From: an uncultured Coriobacteriaceae bacterium
GTDB taxonomy: Bacteria > Actinomycetota > Coriobacteriia > Coriobacteriales > Atopobiaceae
Assembly (NCBI GenBank): GCA_900552935.1
Contig: USBN01000044.1
Coordinates: 1-10,781, forward strand
Reading direction: 5' to 3'
DNA length: 10,781 nt
Below are positions 1 to 5,647 of this stretch, piece after piece; positions within the stretch are counted from its first letter, which is position 1; each line of letters starts with the position of its first letter. Position numbers and translations under genes: made by a program. The notes beneath the pieces are model-generated. The model searched no databases. It saw nothing but the letters and a program-made list of their open reading frames with translations, and was not told where the DNA came from.

Positions 1-227
1 GTCGTACGGAGTGCATGAAACCCCCAACGTTTTGCACGCCCGAGAGGCGGGCACGTACAGTTGCAAAAAAGATAGATCCCGGGTGGATGATTCTATGGAA
101 GCGATGCCGAAGCACGCAAAAAAACCAGCAGGGACAGCGTTGGGGGTGGCCGCGCCGCCCAGGCCGATGGCGTGGCGCGGGCGACGGCGCTCGGGAGCCG
201 AAGTCGCCCGAGGCGTCGGCCACGCCA
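1..227. other. Non-coding stretch with several hairpins
   Basis: I see no credible gene here; the open frames lack a ribosome site and overlap one another. The sequence is rich in dyads. Bases 11-37 form GTGCA/TGCAC plus AAAC/GTTT around a C-rich loop. Bases 38-52 form GCCCG/CGGGC. Bases 180-209 form a strong GGGCGAC/GTCGCCC stem with an inner GGC/GCC. None is followed by a T tract on either strand, so none is a standard terminator. The 10-mer ACCCCCAACG at 20-29 returns inverted at 138-147. It may be the control region or 3' end of a gene to the left of the window. Confidence 0.4.
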
Positions 228-271
228 TAAAGAAAGGTGCCGCGCCTCGCCGATGCAAAACGCGGCACCTT
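228..271 (-). terminator. Rho-independent terminator of galU
   Basis: On the minus strand an 11-bp perfect stem (AAGGTGCCGCG pairing with CGCGGCACCTT; plus-strand arms 234-244 and 261-271) encloses a 16-base loop and runs straight into a T-rich tail (TTTCTTTA). It begins about 47 bases past the galU stop codon, so it ends the galU transcript. Confidence 0.85.
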
Positions 272-318
272 ATCGATTATTAGAGGGAAAGTCGCTGCCC
301 GGCAGAGACGAACGGCCC

Positions 319-1206
319 CTACGCCTCCATGGCCTCCTGGAAGGCAGCGGCGAAGCGCAGGTCGGCCGCGGCGAGGCGGGCGTTCGTGGCAATCCAGCCG
401 GCGGGGGTGCCGGTGTCATAGCCCTCGTGCACGTCAATGACCAGGGCATAGAACTCCTCCTCAGCCATGGCGCGAACCATAGCGTCGGTGAGCTGGATCT
501 CGTTGCCGGCACCGGGCCGCTGATCGGACAGGAGCTCCATCACGCGCGGCGACAGCAGGTAGCGGCCGACGGCGAACAGGCGGCTGGGCGCGTCCTCAGC
601 GGCGGGCTTCTCGACCATGCCGGTCATGCGCCAGACGGCACCCTCCTCGTCGCCAGTGGCGCCGGGGAAGTCCGAGACGGCACCCACGGGCTCGCCAGCG
701 ATGATACCGTAACGCGAGACCTCGTCCGCCGGGCACGCGGCCACGGCGATGACGGAAGCGCCGTTGTGGGCGTCCGAAACCTCCTTCATGCGCGGGAGAA
801 TCTTCTTGTCAGGCACAACGTAGTCGCCCAGCAGGACGAAGAACGGCTCGCTGGCCGTGGCGTACGAAGCGCAGCGGACCGCGTGGCCGAGGCCGCGGGG
901 CTCGCTCTGGTAGCAGAAGCTCACCGGCACGCTGCCGGCCTCCGCGATGGCATCGGCGTAGGCGTCCTTGCCGCGAGAGCGCAGCAGGTCCTCCAGGCCA
1001 GGATCGCGCGTGAAGTAGCTGGCGATCTGGGGCTTCGAGGGGGAGCTTACGATGATGCACTCGTCAACCTCGGCCGGAGCGAGGGCCTCCTCCACCACGT
1101 ACTGAATGACGGGCTTGTCGAGGACGGGAAGCATCTCCTTGGGCGTGACCTTCGTACCGGGGAGAAAACGGGTACCCAGACCGGCGGCGGGGATAATGGA
1201 CTTCAT
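319..1206 (-). CDS. galU: UTP--glucose-1-phosphate uridylyltransferase (UDP-glucose pyrophosphorylase)
   Basis: Makes UDP-glucose from UTP and glucose-1-phosphate in the cytoplasm, feeding cell-wall and capsular glycans, glycolipids and the Leloir pathway. The 295-residue protein has the usual family length. Visible motifs are the nucleotide-binding AAGLGTRFLPGTKVTPKEML (residues 7-26), KPVIQY (31-36), LGDYV (126-130), YGII (166-169), VEKP (198-201), GNEIQLTDA (234-242) and YDTGTPAGW (263-271). The open frame runs on upstream to 1401, but the ATG at 1206 gives the canonical N-terminus and has GGAGGG 7 bases ahead of it, so I chose it. It appears monocistronic: a terminator follows and long non-coding DNA precedes. 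The repeats and promoters upstream are listed separately. UgpA/GtaB-type paralogues have the same activity, so identity is secure at enzyme level. Confidence 0.95.
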   Translation of the reverse strand: MKSIIPAAGLGTRFLPGTKVTPKEMLPVLDKPVIQYVVEEALAPAEVDECIIVSSPSKPQIASYFTRDPGLEDLLRSRGKDAYADAIAEAGSVPVSFCYQSEPRGLGHAVRCASYATASEPFFVLLGDYVVPDKKILPRMKEVSDAHNGASVIAVAACPADEVSRYGIIAGEPVGAVSDFPGATGDEEGAVWRMTGMVEKPAAEDAPSRLFAVGRYLLSPRVMELLSDQRPGAGNEIQLTDAMVRAMAEEEFYALVIDVHEGYDTGTPAGWIATNARLAAADLRFAAAFQEAMEA

Positions 1207-1221
1207 TGCGTTGCCCTCCGT

Positions 1222-1266
1222 TTGGTTTGTTGCTTGGTTTGCTGCTTGGCTTGTTGATTTGGCTTG
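1222..1266 (-). repeat. 12-bp imperfect tandem repeats in the galU leader
   Basis: On the plus strand TTGGTTTGTTGC (1222-1233), TTGGTTTGCTGC (1234-1245) and TTGGCTTGTTGA (1246-1257) follow head to tail. A partial unit TTGGCTTG lies at 1259-1266. In the galU mRNA this reads as a CAA/CCAA-rich, G-poor tract ending just before the ribosome site, so it should be largely unpaired. Such C/A-rich leaders can act as translation enhancers or protein/sRNA landing sites; that role is inference. Confidence 0.75.
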
Positions 1267-1294
1267 TAATCGCAGCTTGCCAACGGCTGCGTTG

Positions 1295-1323
1295 CATATA
1301 GTGCGCCCTGAATGACCGCAAAA
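1295..1323 (-). promoter_or_regulatory. Candidate proximal galU promoter
   Basis: Minus-strand TATATG (plus 1295-1300) lies 17 bases from TTTTGC (plus 1318-1323). The -10 matches four of six consensus bases and the -35 only three, so it is weak. It would give a galU leader of roughly 80 bases carrying the C/A-rich repeats. Confidence 0.35.
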
Positions 1324-1418
1324 CGAGCGCACTCGCAAAATACCACGGGATATGCGCAGGCGGCGGGCGTGTCGGGCGGGCGGCGAGCAGCTGCGCGACA
1401 CGTTGCAAGTCGTCCTTG

Positions 1419-1500
1419 GATTCGGTTTTTACCGATCGCAGGATTTGGATTTTCATGCGCGTAGCATTCGGATTTTCCGTCGATTTGATTCGGATTTTAC
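1419..1500. repeat. Four direct repeats with 22-23 bp periodicity
   Basis: Four copies of a 14-base core, consensus GATTCGGATTTTAC on the plus strand, begin at 1419, 1442, 1465 and 1487 (spacings 23, 23, 22). The copies are GATTCGGTTTTTAC, GATTTGGATTTTCA, CATTCGGATTTTCC and GATTCGGATTTTAC. The 8-10 base linkers vary, although three end in GCAG or GTAG. Two-helical-turn spacing puts every core on the same DNA face, as in iterons or arrayed operators. The array starts about 15 bases downstream of the predicted start of the extended -10 promoter facing galU, so it may also be transcribed. Confidence 0.8.
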
Positions 1501-1521
1501 GTTTGCGCAGGCAGTAGAGCC

Positions 1522-1551
1522 GTTATAGCAGCGCCGCAAGCTCGCCCGCAA
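1522..1551 (-). promoter_or_regulatory. Extended -10 promoter facing galU
   Basis: On the minus strand TGCTATAAC (plus 1522-1530) supplies a five-of-six -10 hexamer, TATAAC, with a TGN extension. TTGCGG (plus 1546-1551) sits 18 bases upstream. The predicted start, near 1515, would give a galU leader of about 300 bases that includes the repeat array and the C/A-rich tract. It may instead serve a small unannotated RNA. Confidence 0.5.
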
Positions 1552-1695
1552 CTTACGCGCGCAAGCACAGCGGGCATCGCAATTCTCCGGATCGCCAAAT
1601 CCGCTTTCGCTTACAAGATTCACCCTGAACGCCACGTCCTCTTTCGCGAGCGGAGCCACTCGGCGCGCCCCGTCCGGGAGCCTAATCTTCCGAGG

Positions 1696-1916
1696 GGTGG
1701 TCAAAAACATACGCGCGACGGACGCTCGGAGACCGCCTAGGCTTCCACATGGGTTGATTTGAGGCCCGAAGAGGATCGCCCGAACGCGTTTTGCCCCTCT
1801 CATAAGTCATTTCGGTCCGATAGAAGGCCAGTTTCTTGACCGTAATCAAGCAACTGGCACCACAAAAACGAGAGGCGCTCGCCATTCTGTCCGCCGCGCG
1901 ACCATTTTTGACCACC
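1696..1916. repeat. 221-bp element with 28-bp imperfect terminal inverted repeats (MITE-like)
   Basis: The left end (1696-1723) and the reverse complement of the right end (1889-1916) match at 23 of 28 positions. The outermost 12 bases, GGTGGTCAAAAA, are identical. Inside, 1827-1858 form a hairpin of 12 pairs with one mismatch (GCCAGTT, CTTGA, loop CCGTAA). It is nested in an outer stem, 1793-1801 with 1870-1878, of 8 pairs out of 9. A 77-codon minus-strand frame starts within the right end (GTGGTCAAAAATGG) and stops 14 bases outside the left end. I see no transposase motif and no direct target-site duplication. A non-autonomous transposable element fits best; a structured RNA or a palindromic regulatory element is the alternative. 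Confidence 0.55.
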
Positions 1917-1936
1917 AGCGCAGAAATTACTATTAG
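1908..1936 (+). promoter_or_regulatory. Promoter-like sequence leaving the inverted-repeat element
   Basis: TTGACC at 1908-1913 lies inside the right terminal repeat and is spaced 17 bases from TATTAG at 1931-1936. The hexamers match the vegetative consensus at five and four positions. It points away from the element into DNA that has no plus-strand gene, so it is either fortuitous or drives an RNA antisense to the M20 gene. Confidence 0.25.
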
Positions 1937-2076
1937 GGGACATCGAATTCAGCCTTGGCTTAGCTCAACGGCGACGCGCAACGCCCGCCGATAGAGCCCC
2001 ACACACCGCCAAGACCCGAACGCGACGCCGCGAACCTGGTCCCGTAGCGCATTCGCGCCCAAACCACTGCTCGCAC

Positions 2077-2109
2077 AAAAGGGGCCCTCCCCCGCAGCGG
2101 GAAGGGCCC
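2077..2109 (-). terminator. Rho-independent terminator of the gnd-PTS-M20 operon
   Basis: On the minus strand GGGCCCTTCCCGC pairs with GGGGGAGGGCCC around a tight TGC loop. The hairpin runs into CTTTTG (plus A run at 2077-2080). It lies about 42 bases past the M20 stop. There is no T run on the other side, so it works only leftwards. Confidence 0.9.
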
Positions 2110-2151
2110 AGATAGTCCTATGCGCACGCCACGCACGCACCGCTCAAGCGC

Positions 2152-3342
2152 CTACTCCTCAGCCAGCCTTTCCGCCAGCTCCTTGCGCGCCGCCGCGAGA
2201 AGTTCCGGGTTGCGCAGCAGATCCAGGGCCGCGCACGCCATCGCCTTGCTCGTCACGAGCAGACAGTGCCGCCCGTTCTCAGAAATCGCCAGCTCGCGGA
2301 ACTCGGGCGTATGCCCAGAAATCTTCCTCTCCGGCAGAATCGTCCCGAAGACGTTGCACGCCGGAATAACGCGGCTCACATCGCCCAGATCCTCGCCTCC
2401 TTTGTCGCCGGGCATCCCTTCCATGACCGGCTCGCCAAAGGCCTCGAGCTCCCCGCGCGCGGCGTCGCCCAGCACGGAATTGGGAATGCGGCCCAGATAC
2501 CCGCCGAGCTCCTCTATCTCAACTTCGCACCCGGTCGCCATGGCAATGCCTCGCGCCGCGCGTCTCACTACGTTCATCGCCGGTTCGACGTGCGCGCCGT
2601 TTGTGGAAGACACCTCTACCTCGAGCTTGGCCCTCGCCGGAATGCGCCCGATGTCGTTCGAGATGTCGAGAATCACGTCACAGACGTGCACGTCATCCGG
2701 AAGCTGCTGCCTAGAGACGCCCAGCGCCTGATGGAACAGCGACGCGGCGTCGAAGGCGTTCACGCCCTCCTCCGGATGAGACTCCGCGTGCGCGGGCTTG
2801 CCCACATAGGTGACGTACGCGCCCTTGAACGACGTGCATTCCCCGCCAATCCGCGTCATCGCGCTCGTAGGATGCATGAGATAGACGGCGTCCAGCCCAT
2901 CGAACGCGCCCCTCTCGAGCATGATGATCTTGCCGCCGCCGTCTTCCTCCGCCGGCGTTCCAAAGACCTCGATCGAGCCGGCAACGCCAAACTCCGCCAT
3001 CGCGCGCTTCGCGGCAATACCCGCAAGCATGGCGCTCGTGGCGATGAGGTTGTGCCCACACGCGTGGCCGAGCTCCGGAAGCGCGTCGTACTCCGCAAAG
3101 AAGGCGATGCGGGGACCCTCACCGTTGTTCCACGAAGCCCTGAAGGCCGTGGGTAGGTCTTCGCACGCGTCCTCGACGGCAAAGCCCTCCTTCGCAAGGA
3201 CCTCTCGGCAGAGCGCGCTCGCGTAGGTCTCCTCGAAGCCAACCTGCGGATGCGCGTGGATATCCTTGGACACGGCCCACATGGCGTCGATGTCCCCGTC
3301 AACGGCATCGTTAACGAAGGCCCTGATTTCGTCTTGCAGCAT
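2152..3342 (-). CDS. M20 family amidohydrolase/peptidase (AbgB/PM20D2-like)
   Basis: A predicted cytoplasmic zinc- or manganese-dependent amidase of 396 residues, normal for the family. It has the HPQVGFEE motif (31-38) and the metal-site stretch around residues 93-98 (HACGHN, following FAEYDALPE at 82-90). The catalytic acid pair lies in GTPAEEDGGGK (128-138), and a further metal histidine in YLMHP (154-158). A dimerisation domain follows the KPAHAESHP motif. The HACGHNL form points to the AbgB (p-aminobenzoyl-glutamate hydrolase)/PM20D2 (dipeptidase) branch rather than carboxypeptidase G2 or DapE. The substrate is probably an N-acyl amino acid or unusual dipeptide and cannot be read from sequence. 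The ATG has GAGGGG 10 bases ahead. It lies 195 bases after EIID with no terminator between, so it is probably the last gene of the PTS operon. There is no signal peptide. Confidence 0.85.
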   Translation of the reverse strand: MLQDEIRAFVNDAVDGDIDAMWAVSKDIHAHPQVGFEETYASALCREVLAKEGFAVEDACEDLPTAFRASWNNGEGPRIAFFAEYDALPELGHACGHNLIATSAMLAGIAAKRAMAEFGVAGSIEVFGTPAEEDGGGKIIMLERGAFDGLDAVYLMHPTSAMTRIGGECTSFKGAYVTYVGKPAHAESHPEEGVNAFDAASLFHQALGVSRQQLPDDVHVCDVILDISNDIGRIPARAKLEVEVSSTNGAHVEPAMNVVRRAARGIAMATGCEVEIEELGGYLGRIPNSVLGDAARGELEAFGEPVMEGMPGDKGGEDLGDVSRVIPACNVFGTILPERKISGHTPEFRELAISENGRHCLLVTSKAMACAALDLLRNPELLAAARKELAERLAEE

Positions 3343-3537
3343 TGCGGATCAACCCCTCGCACCACAAAATCGAACAATGGGAGCGGCGCCCGAGCGCACT
3401 GGCTCAAACGCCGCCCACCCAGCATTTCTCGTACTCGCGCCAGCGCCCCGGGTGAGCGCCGGCGGAGCCGCCCCCTCCAGCCAGCCGGCGCCCCTGCCGC
3501 GCTGCGCGCCTCCAACCAGCCAGCGCGCCGCCCAGAT
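3343..3537 (-). other. GC-rich spacer between EIID and the M20 gene
   Basis: This gap has no gene, no T-tailed terminator and no convincing promoter. It contains an 8-bp stem, GCGCCGGC/GCCGGCGC (3456-3463 with 3484-3491), and on the minus strand imperfect direct repeats of a GGCTGG-TGGAGG type. The structure could stabilise or process the upstream PTS message and so lower M20 expression relative to the transporter; that is inference. Confidence 0.4.
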
Positions 3538-4368
3538 CTACACAATCCCGAAGAAGCTCGCCACAATCGAGAGGGCGATGATCCCAACAATCAGCAAGCC
3601 ATACTTATTGTTGTGCTTCTTAAGGTAGAGATAGACCAGGCCAATCACCGCAAGCGGCAGAAGGCCGGGTGCCACCGCGTCGATCATCCCCTGAATCGAA
3701 ATGGGGTCGGCCGCATTCTCGAGCGTGAACTCCGTCGCAATCTCAAGCACAACGTTCTCGGCAGAAAGGGCGCCCATGACCATGAGGCCCAGCATGCCGC
3801 ACGCCATGATGATCTTGTCCATGATGCCGCTCTTGAGCATGTTCATGACAGCGGTGCGACCAAGATCATAGCCAAGGCCATACAGCCAGCGACCGATGAA
3901 GTACGTCACCAGGGGGAACATCAGCGCCACGGGAACGGCGAGCAGGTTGCCCGAGAGGGCAAACGTGGTCGCAATCGAAAGCGAGATGGTCTTGCAGGTT
4001 CCCCAGACAAGGCTGTCGCCGATGCCGGCCATAGGGCCCATGAGCGCCGTGCGCATGGAGTACATGACCTCGTCGGGCACGTTCTCACCCGTCGCGCGCT
4101 CCTCCTCCATCGAAAGCGTCATGCCGTTCACAACGGCGCCGATGGTGCCCTCCGTGTTGTAGAACTGGCTGTTGCGCTTAAGCGCCTCGCGGTAGTCGTC
4201 GTCATCCGGGTAGAGTTTGCGAAGCGAGTCCATGAGCGACAGCATGTGAGAAAGTCCCTGGAACACAACGTTGTTGCTCTGGACCTCGGCATACAGCCAC
4301 CACGTACGCCACGCGTTGTTGATGTCCTTCTTGGTGAGGATCTGCTGGCTCTTCTCTTCCTCCGTCAT
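3538..4368 (-). CDS. PTS mannose/fructose/sorbose-family EIID component
   Basis: One of the two membrane subunits of a mannose-class phosphotransferase permease; with EIIC it forms the sugar channel. The protein has 276 residues. The N-terminal part (1-105) is soluble and begins with KKDINNAWRTWW, typical of EIID. The family signature ALMGPMAGIGDSLVWGT spans 108-124. Hydrophobic segments follow at about 127-160, 183-205, 234-249 and 257-275. The ATG lies 2 bases after the EIIC stop and its site GGGAGG lies inside the EIIC coding end, showing translational coupling. The neighbouring dehydrogenase suggests gluconate or another aldonate rather than mannose as substrate. The family is certain; the substrate is inferred. 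Confidence 0.93.
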   Translation of the reverse strand: MTEEEKSQQILTKKDINNAWRTWWLYAEVQSNNVVFQGLSHMLSLMDSLRKLYPDDDDYREALKRNSQFYNTEGTIGAVVNGMTLSMEEERATGENVPDEVMYSMRTALMGPMAGIGDSLVWGTCKTISLSIATTFALSGNLLAVPVALMFPLVTYFIGRWLYGLGYDLGRTAVMNMLKSGIMDKIIMACGMLGLMVMGALSAENVVLEIATEFTLENAADPISIQGMIDAVAPGLLPLAVIGLVYLYLKKHNNKYGLLIVGIIALSIVASFFGIV

Positions 4369-4370
4369 GG

Positions 4371-5141
4371 CTATTCGCCTCCCTTGCTCGTCATCGACTG
4401 CTTCTCGGGGGCATTACCCAGGAAGTAGTAGATAACCGCAACGCATGCGCCAAAGATGGCGATAGCAATGGCGCCAAGGCCAAGATACTGAACTGCGAAG
4501 TAACCGATAAAGAAGAACGGCATAATCTCCTTCCTGCCAATCATGGAGACCGCGATGGCAAAGCCGATGGCGGGAAGCAGAGAGCCGGCAACTTCAATAC
4601 CGTTCATTGCCCACTCGGGGATCGCGTCGATCATCGCAGTCACTACCTCCGCGGCGAGGATGTTGCAGAGAAACACCGGCACAAAGAAGATGACGGCGGA
4701 GACGAGCAGCGGCAGGATCGTCGTGTTCATGCGAACGCCGCGGAAGTCGTTCTTCTCGAGGCAGGCATCGACCCTGACGGACCAGATGTTATTGGCAGCA
4801 CCCTTGAGCGTCCAAAGCGCGGAGCCGAGGATGCCAAACGGAACGGCGAGAACCGTCGCCGCGCCAGCGTCGAGCCCCGTGGAGATGGCGATGGGGATCG
4901 AAATGAGTGCCGCGGAGGACGCACACGCGGGCACAGTTCCGCCAGGATAGATAATGCCCAGGTAGAGCAGCTCGAGCGATCCGCCGAGGACGAGTCCGGT
5001 CTGGACGTCTCCCATGAGCAGACCCACGACGCCACCCACCACTACGGGCTGGCCAAGGGTGTCAGACAGGGTGTAGCCGAAGTCGGTTGTCGAGATCACC
5101 TGCCAAAGGCCACAGAACAGAGCGATTGCGATGCCAGACAT
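4371..5141 (-). CDS. PTS mannose/fructose/sorbose-family EIIC component
   Basis: The main membrane subunit of the permease: 256 residues, almost wholly hydrophobic, with several membrane segments. The family signature is visible as QTGLVLGGSLELLYLG (47-62) followed by YPGGTVPACAS (65-75). The C-terminal tail after residue 243 is short and hydrophilic. The ATG at 5141 has AGGAGG 10 bases ahead, overlapping the EIIB stop codon. EIIC and EIID of this class differ in origin from glucose- or fructose-class EIIC, so the two should be read as one transporter. No signal suggests truncation or frameshift. Confidence 0.93.
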   Translation of the reverse strand: MSGIAIALFCGLWQVISTTDFGYTLSDTLGQPVVVGGVVGLLMGDVQTGLVLGGSLELLYLGIIYPGGTVPACASSAALISIPIAISTGLDAGAATVLAVPFGILGSALWTLKGAANNIWSVRVDACLEKNDFRGVRMNTTILPLLVSAVIFFVPVFLCNILAAEVVTAMIDAIPEWAMNGIEVAGSLLPAIGFAIAVSMIGRKEIMPFFFIGYFAVQYLGLGAIAIAIFGACVAVIYYFLGNAPEKQSMTSKGGE

Positions 5142-5155
5142 CTTCGATACGCCTC

Positions 5156-5644
5156 CTAGAAGCCGAGCTTATTAATAAGGTCAGGGAGTTCAACATCCTG
5201 CTGCGCGGGAACGACGTGAACGTGGACGTGGACGCCTTCCTGGTCGAGCGCCTTCATGGCGTCAACATCAGACGGCCTGAATGCGATACCAAACGCGGTC
5301 GTCGTCCCGGCGCCGCCACCGAGGCCGCCAATCTGGACGTCTGCGAGCTCAACGCCACCGCGGACCGCGGCGAGCGCGTCCTCGACGCGCTTGAAGAGGA
5401 CGAGGAGCTTGCCGCCGCCAAAGGCATTAGCCTTGTACTCCTCACAGGCCTGGTCGACGGTCTTGACCTCAACGGACACTCCCGCGGGAGCGGACATACG
5501 ATAGATGTCCGTCATGAATTCGTCGCCCGCAAGCTCATCGTTCACGATGATGATGCGGTCCGCCCCGCAAATCTTTACCCACTGCGTCACGACCTGCCCG
5601 TGGACCAGGCGATAGTCGACGCGCGTCAGCTTGATCTCTGCCAT
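5156..5644 (-). CDS. PTS mannose/fructose/sorbose-family EIIB component
   Basis: A cytoplasmic phosphocarrier of 162 residues that accepts phosphate from EIIA and gives it to the incoming substrate. The active-site motif RVDYRLVHGQVVTQW (8-22) holds the phosphorylated histidine, His15, which is what marks the mannose class; other PTS classes use cysteine. The glycine-rich DVQIGGLGGGAGTT (102-115) fits the same fold. The ATG lies 3 bases after the gnd stop with AGGAG 9 bases ahead, inside the gnd coding end. No EIIA domain is fused here and no mannose-type EIIA gene lies in the window, so phosphate must come from an EIIA encoded elsewhere. Confidence 0.93.
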   Translation of the reverse strand: MAEIKLTRVDYRLVHGQVVTQWVKICGADRIIIVNDELAGDEFMTDIYRMSAPAGVSVEVKTVDQACEEYKANAFGGGKLLVLFKRVEDALAAVRGGVELADVQIGGLGGGAGTTTAFGIAFRPSDVDAMKALDQEGVHVHVHVVPAQQDVELPDLINKLGF

Positions 5645-5647
5645 TGG

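Larger units (their letters stand above)
1207..2076. other. Long intergenic region between galU and the M20 gene
   Basis: About 870 bases with no gene I can support. Two minus-strand frames are open (1453-1803, 116 codons; 1682-1915, 77 codons). Neither shows a recognisable domain, and the first runs through a repeat array whose 22-23 bp period is not a multiple of three. The region instead holds leader repeats, two candidate promoters facing galU, a hairpin at 1368-1402 (CGTGTCG/CGACACG, no T tail), a direct-repeat array and an inverted-repeat element. The part from 1937 to 2076 shows nothing notable. The region is too long for simple galU control, so a decayed insertion or an RNA gene is possible. 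Confidence 0.6.

Noticed and set aside
172..1257. 361-codon open frame on the plus strand
   Set aside because: It lies antisense to galU for most of its length. It has no ribosome site and no family motif, and is explained by GC-rich codon bias in the real gene.
1419..1500. CRISPR array
   Set aside because: The cores are only 14 bases with 8-10 base linkers, far shorter than CRISPR repeats and spacers, and no cas gene is present.
1453..1803. 116-codon minus-strand frame upstream of galU
   Set aside because: It has an ATG but no ribosome site or recognisable domain. It crosses the inverted-repeat element and the 22-23 bp array, whose period breaks reading frame.
1827..1858. Hairpin read as a terminator
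   Set aside because: It is a strong stem but has no T tract after it on either strand.
1956..1971. tRNA-like GGCTTAGCTCAACGG
   Set aside because: It resembles a D-arm, but no T-arm (GGTTCGAATCC type), anticodon stem or closing acceptor stem follows at the right distance.
1949..2140. 63-codon minus-strand frame
   Set aside because: It reads through the operon terminator hairpin and lacks a start signal.
3250..4428. 392-codon plus-strand frame opposite EIID
   Set aside because: It runs antisense through EIID and across the spacer, and no domain is recognisable.
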